A stretch of 64,000 nt of DNA from Camellia lanceoleosa (Eukaryota; Streptophyta; Magnoliopsida; Ericales; Theaceae), in contig CM045762.1 of the NCBI GenBank assembly GCA_025200525.1, forward strand, positions 105,798,682-105,862,681. Reading direction: 5' to 3'. The position numbers were made by a program, and so were the translations under genes. Positions 58,581-64,000 of this stretch are shown here, one piece after another. The notes under the pieces were generated by a model. It ran no database searches, had not been told where the DNA came from, and saw nothing but the letters and a program-made list of their open reading frames with translations. Numbering within the stretch: position 1 is the first letter of the stretch; every line of letters starts with the position of its first letter.

Positions 58581-60940
58581 CAAGAGGAAAAACTCAATGA
58601 AAAGAAAAGGAAAAACATCAAAAATGCAATATGGAAAAAGAAGGAGGTTCAGAAGACTTACACATAAATTAGTACGTAGCTTAGAGAAGGAATGGTGAAT
58701 CAAGCAGCTGAAATCACCGTTCTTGGTGGAGTTGGATGCTTTTAAAGCACCGAAGAGATTCGCTATGTCGAGGTTTCAAGTCTACAAAGGTAAGTCTGAT
58801 CCTAATTTCCATGTCAGTTTGCACTTGAACACCATGTCTTTGTGGAGCGAGAATAACCAGCTATTGTGTAAGGTGTTCCCATCGACGTTTAGGGAGATAG
58901 TGTCAGACCGGTTCCTAAAGTTACTAAAGGGATCAATCTAGAACTGGGAAGGCCTAGCTGGGATGTTTGTAGTCAGGTTTTTTACTAATTGTATGTAGCC
59001 ATTGAGGGTTGATTTCCTATTGCCATTGAAGATAGATGATGGGAAAGCCCGAGGGCCTACGCTAAGAGATATTACGAGGTTTACAATCGGATTCTGGGAT
59101 GTAACCAAGAGTTAGCCGTTGTTTCGTTTAAGAATAGCCTAGACGATGATTACCCCTTCAGCAATCACTCACAAAGATCTTTCAGAAAATAATAGAGGAC
59201 TTGATGGCGAGGATTGAGAGTATGCAAGGGTAGAGGAGGATAAGAAATCAAATAAGGGAACTGCGTCCAAGGAAAGTGTGACCAAGTAGGAAAAGAGGAA
59301 CAACTCACCCAAGCGAAGCTAGAACTGAGCCAGCAATGACAATGGCAAGCCGAGGATGAAGGCGATGCAAGTAGTCAGCACGGTCTTCAAGATCCCAATC
59401 TATAGGATCTTGGAGACGATTAGAAATCAACCCTATAATAGACCACCACAAAGGGTCCCAGGAGAGTCCATGAAGAGATTGCACAACAAATCTTGTGTGT
59501 ACCATAATGAGATTGGGCACATGACACAAAGATGTCAGGCTTTGAAGCAACACCTGGATGACGTTGTCCGACAAGGGCATCTAAAAGATTTGATTGAAGA
59601 AGAGTAGACGATAAAAGAGCAAGACAAGTTAGCTCAGGCTTCGGCAGGGGTACCCCCACCCCCACCCATTGCACCTCAAGAAAAAGGACCTCAAATCATC
59701 AATGTGATCCATTTTAAGGTGAGTGCGAACGAGATTAAAGGGGAGACCCAAAGAGTGAAACACTTGTAACATGTGTTTTAGGTCCAGTAGAAAAAACCCC
59801 GGACTGAGGGATGTTGAGGACCAACGATTACTTTCATAGATGAGGACTTGAACATCGTCTAGAATTTGCACAATGATGCTTTAGTGGTCACCCTCATGAT
59901 TAGAGGATGCCAGGTAAGAAGTATTTTGCCTGGCCGAGGTAGTTCTTGTGACATCATGTATGTTAGATGTTAAAAAGAGCTTGGCCTTCGTAAGGACAAT
60001 TTGGAGCCATCCGATAGCCCCATGGTCGGATTCAATAGAGCGCCGATGTGGCCACTAGGGTCCATGAGTTTGAATGTGTAGATGTGGAGAAAGACCATAA
60101 CGACGGAGTTTACCGTGATCAATACCCATTCATTGTATAATGTCATCCTGTTGAGACATTGGTTGCATGCGATAAAGGTTGTCTCTTCAACACTTCACCA
60201 ATTACTACGATTCCTAACTGAGTTTCGGATAGAAGATGTTAGAGGAGACCAAGTGCAGGAAAAAAATGGCTCCATGACAGCAATGAAGTACACCTACAGT
60301 GTTCGAGAAACATAGACCGCAGAGGTAGATGATGAAGACCAAGAGGTCTTGAATGATGTCAACAAGAAGCCTACAAGCAAAGGTCAGGGGCCTTTAAAAA
60401 AGATCTTGGTAAACAAAGGGGATACGGAACGATTCTTTCTCCTTGGGTCTAGGTTAGCTAAAGAAGGTGAAAGAAAATTGGAAGTTTTTTTTGACAGACA
60501 ATATGAAGGTATTTGCATGTACTCCATAGATGCCAGGGATCAACCTCGAGGTCACCTGCCACAAGTTTAACATCGACAGGTCAACAAAACCAGTAATTTA
60601 GAGAGCCAGAAAACCTACCTTGATTCATGTGAAGGCGGTAGAAGAAGAGGTGGAGAAGTTGCTTGGAGCCCAAGCTATTTGAGAAGTCCACTACCCGACT
60701 TGGCTATCCAACACAGTGGTGGTTAAGAATAAAAATGGGAAGTAAAGGGTTTGCTTGGATTTCACAAACCTAAATAAGACCTGTCCAAAAGACTACTTCC
60801 CTTTACCTACGATAGTTCAGCTGGTTAACGCCACCTCAGGGCATGACAAGATGAGTTTATTGGACGCTTATAGAGGTTACCACCAGTTTGCGATGTATGG
60901 AGCAAATGTAAAGAAGACTACTTTCTGTGGGATGCCTTTT
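58581..60940 (+). pseudogene. Tat-B gag-protease-RT fragment
   Basis: A second Tat copy. Gag: RFQVYKGKSDPNFHVSLH and CKVFPSTF (58760-58880), then a knuckle C-x2-H-x4-H-x4-C (CVYHNEIGHMTQRC) with LKQHLDDVVRQGHLKDLI (59490-59600). Protease: RGCQVRSILPGRGSSCDIMY, in which the expected catalytic Asp is replaced (about 59900-59960), then WLHAIKVVSSTLHQLLRF (60155). RT: YPTWLSNTVVVKNKNGK (60690), LDFTNLNKTCPKDYFPLP (60755-60810), LLDAYRGYHQ and TTFCGMPF, where it is cut at 60941 by an LTR. No 5' LTR is seen; it begins abruptly beside the antisense ORF. Confidence 0.85.
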
Positions 60941-63900
60941 TGGGGTTACCGAGCACGTCTAATAGTTCAGACTTCCAATCTCCTGATCAAGTTCTACAAA
61001 TGTAATATGAAACGTAAATGAAAGTCTAGATCCAACAATTTGTATAGAAAATCCATTTTATTGCAAAACGTTTGCTAGAAAATGGACTATATCACCAGAT
61101 CTCAGAGTGTCACCTAATCTTTTGGGAAAACTACACTGTTGGTCATAACCAAAGTGTCTCGATTCGGGAACTTAGGTATAAGAGGGGAAGGTCATGGATT
61201 GAGCACCGCACTCACTTGATCAAAAGATCAGCCTCTACTAAGTCATGGTGTGATTTTTATAGTCTCCATATATTCTGATTTCAAATTTAAATAATGTTAA
61301 CAATACTATCTGAGGCATAAAAATATATATTGCATCGCTTGTTCTGGTTTTGCTTTGATGTCATGCATTTTTTGGAAAAGTATTTTGTATAACTCGACAT
61401 AAAAAAAATAACTCAGTAGCATAAGATTCAATGACATTCCAGTGCAAGCAACACAAGCTCTATCTACTGCCATCCAAATACATATTTCAATTAAGCATCC
61501 AACCTCAAGGTATAGCAAAGGGGTATGATAAATAACATGTGTACACAAAATACTAAAGTAGAAAAATGCTCACCTACTACTTCATGGTAAGAAAGAATAA
61601 TGAGATAGAAATACATGCATGATCCTATATGCCAATAACTAATGTAGTACACCCATAATATGCAACTAGGGATTCGGTTACTATCAAATGATATGGGTAT
61701 CATTTCAAGATATGAGACAACGCATAGAACCACTTTTTGAATTGATAAATCCATCACTAAAAATGAACCAAATCCATATGCATGAAAAAAAAAAATGGAT
61801 GCACAACTTGGGTATGATAAATAAAGTAGGATGCCATATACAACATCCACAGAAAAGCGTCTAAATAAAAGGTATAGAAAGATGTAGGGTTGGAAGTTAC
61901 TACAACAATTTGAATGAATAAGAAAGAGAGGGGGAGGGGAGAAATTATTACAACCAATGAATGAATAAGACGTGGGATTAGAGGAATTATTACAACAAAT
62001 GAATTAATTCAACCAATTTACTGTTGAATCTAACAAATCAAGCTAAAAATACAAAATAACAACTCAAAATGCTAGGAGAACACTCCCCCAGAAACTGTCA
62101 TGTTCTACTTTACTCTACCTAGGAATAAGCCTTACTGGGTTGGATATGAAATCATCCGACAGACCCAAAAAAAAAAACAAACCGATCCAATTCTCCGGGA
62201 TGAACACTATTTTTGTGCAATAGGAACAAAAAAAAAAGAAAAAAGAAAAAAAAAGAGCATAGTTTCCAAGGGGTGTTCATCCTCTTCTACCTCTCTCTCT
62301 GGCAGAGAACACTTAAGGAGGAGGCAGATAGGCCCCAATTACATAAATAATTATATACAATAGGTATTCAACCATAATTTCTCAAATTGAATGAATTTAA
62401 ACAAACAAAATTGAAGCCTATGAAATAGATAGGAACCTACAATCATCTCTTTGTGAATAACGGTAGGTTAGTACCCAAATCCATGCTATCAATTAGAGAG
62501 AGTAGGTTAATGCCTATCATTTCTTAGTGGAAGCTTTGCCTTTAAAGTAACGAATCCATCAAAGGTTATTGAAGACTTCTCTTTTGTTCATGAAACAAGA
62601 GTGTTTCCATCCCTTTCCATATTCACAAATGATTAAAAAAAAAAAAAAAAAGAGTTTTCAACATCTTTGACCAAAAACTTCTTCCTTTACTTCCAAGAAA
62701 AATCAATGAATATGAAGGACAACCAGTTCCTCAATGTCAAATCTCAAAGATCACAACTCTAGCCCTATGAAATAATCACTTTCACTCATTTGGCTTGAGT
62801 TTGGGTCGAGACATATGGACCAATGTTATGGAATGATAAGATATGTGATGAGAAAGCATAAAAAGTATTAACGAATTTACTTTACATAATCTAACTTGCA
62901 GATGGATGGATAATATCTACCTTCAATCGCACCCATAAGGTTCCAATACACAACAATAAGAGACTATAACTCTAGAAAGTAAGAAACAATATTAAAGCTA
63001 TGGAAAAGTAAGGAAAACTATCAACTCAACGGATGGGTGACTACTTTCTACCCCCAACCACATCCATGAGGACTTATTGCAAGATTACAAGCCTACAATA
63101 GAATTCAAAGCTTAGTTATGAAGAACAATAGAGAAAAGATGTTACAAAGTTCAAAAGTTCAACTCTTTAAAGAGGAAAATCTTTTTTGTTCTCAAACTCT
63201 TTCTTGGCATCGTCAAGGTCCTTTAGATATAGCTTAGGATGTTCAAGATCCTCAACAAGAAGCTTGGAGTGAAGCTTGAATGGTGTTTTTGAAGTTTGAA
63301 ATTGAGGAAATGGGGGTTGAAGGTGAAGTGAGGGAAGAAAGCTCTCAATTCTCTTCTTAGGCCTTGGGCAAAATTTGTTAACCCTATCAAATTAACTTTC
63401 ATCCTCTATATATAGAGTTTTGGACTAAATATTTGAGAAATTTATGAAAAACTAGCAGAAAAGGCCAAAATTTCCAAAAATGTTATGCTCCGAACAATTT
63501 AGTCAGCCATACCATTATACATCCAATTAACTATGTTCCCATCCGACCATGAATTATTGTCCGGCCAGCTAGAATATACATCATTGGATAAATAAGGTAA
63601 GGTTAGCATGATTTGAAAGGGAAAAAAAGGTATTATGAGGATTCCACCCTCTCCGTTCATTCACATCATTTCCTTTGCTCAGTCCATTTTCAAAGGAGAC
63701 AACATTTTAAGTTTGAAAAGATGAGCCTTAGGACATCATGGAAATGTCTAGAACTATGTAACGAAGCATATTTTGAAAAAGGTTTTCAATTGGTTAAAAA
63801 AGCATTTTGGCCAAAACAAGTACTTGGTTGGAATTTAAAGTCCAACTCTCGGGTTTTTTGTTGAGGAACTCATATGATTAGCACATCTCGATTTCATCAT

Positions 63901-63957
63901 TAGGTGTTCAAAAAAGAGCGCCTAAGTCTTAGGGCTGGTCAAAATGGGGTGTCTACA
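60941..63957 (-). repeat. 3' LTR of a minus-strand Tat element
   Basis: 3,017 bp, starting TGGGGTTACCGAGC and ending GGTGTCTACA in + orientation, same family as the LTRs at 32906 and 49780 (shared polypurine tract and end sequence). It contains CAGATCTCAGAGTGTCACC (reverse PBS-like, about 61097) and A-rich tracts at 62167-62256 and 62636-62651. The element's internal region lies to the right, beyond the window. Confidence 0.85.
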
Positions 63958-64000
63958 GTTGCCTCTCTTTGACAAAACTCGGTGCATCATTTCATGATGT
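63958..64000 (-). mobile_element. Start of internal region of minus Tat element
   Basis: In element sense CAAAGAGAGGCAAC lies directly before the LTR, the same polypurine tract as at 49765. The further 30 bases match the 3' end of the gag-only Tat element (ATGAAATGA...). Confidence 0.75.

Overview
This is a stretch of plant nuclear DNA made almost entirely of LTR retrotransposons inserted into one another. The LTRs end in TG...CA, primer-binding sites match plant initiator tRNA-Met, and the Ty3/gypsy (Tekay-like chromovirus and Tat lineages) and Ty1/copia proteins are of plant type. The very long Tat LTRs and antisense accessory reading frame suggest a eudicot with a repeat-rich (pericentromeric-like) region. 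No host gene, rRNA, tRNA gene or CRISPR array could be supported. Almost all coding sequence is broken.

Layout. The backbone is an old Tat element on the + strand, here called Tat-A. Its parts are: 5' LTR remnant (about 900-1503), PBS-like site (1507), gag (1541-2913), protease (12384-12709), protease end/RT/RNase H (28387-30492), an RNase H scrap (32875-32905), and RNase H end plus integrase (52721-54140). It is followed by an antisense accessory ORF region (54720-58580). Its coding order can be read straight across the insertions that split it.

Insertions into Tat-A, most with matching 5-bp target duplications, are as follows. (1) A nearly complete chromovirus on the - strand, 2914-12383, duplication CATAC. 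(2) A solo-LTR-like unit, 12710-14964 plus 28366-28386. It is split by a - strand LTR dimer (14965-28360, ATTGT), which is split by a + strand solo LTR of the same superfamily (15611-22516, ATATG), which is split again by another LTR (15810 to about 19335). (3) A solo LTR, 30493-32874, AATAT. (4) A gag-only, apparently non-autonomous Tat element, 32906-52720, ATGAC. It carries a - strand copia element in its gag (37277-44241, TGAAG).

Right of 58.5 kb lies a second Tat fragment, Tat-B (gag-protease-RT, + strand). It is cut in its RT at 60941 by the LTR of a - strand element that runs off the right edge of the window.

The most unusual items are the depth of nesting, the gag-only element with an unrecognised 156-codon open frame between two gag C-terminal copies, the duplicated antisense ORF with a possible promoter of its own, the LTR dimer without internal region, a tRNA-primer-like sequence embedded inside the Tat LTRs, and the palindrome and GGCC-motif arrays inside LTRs.
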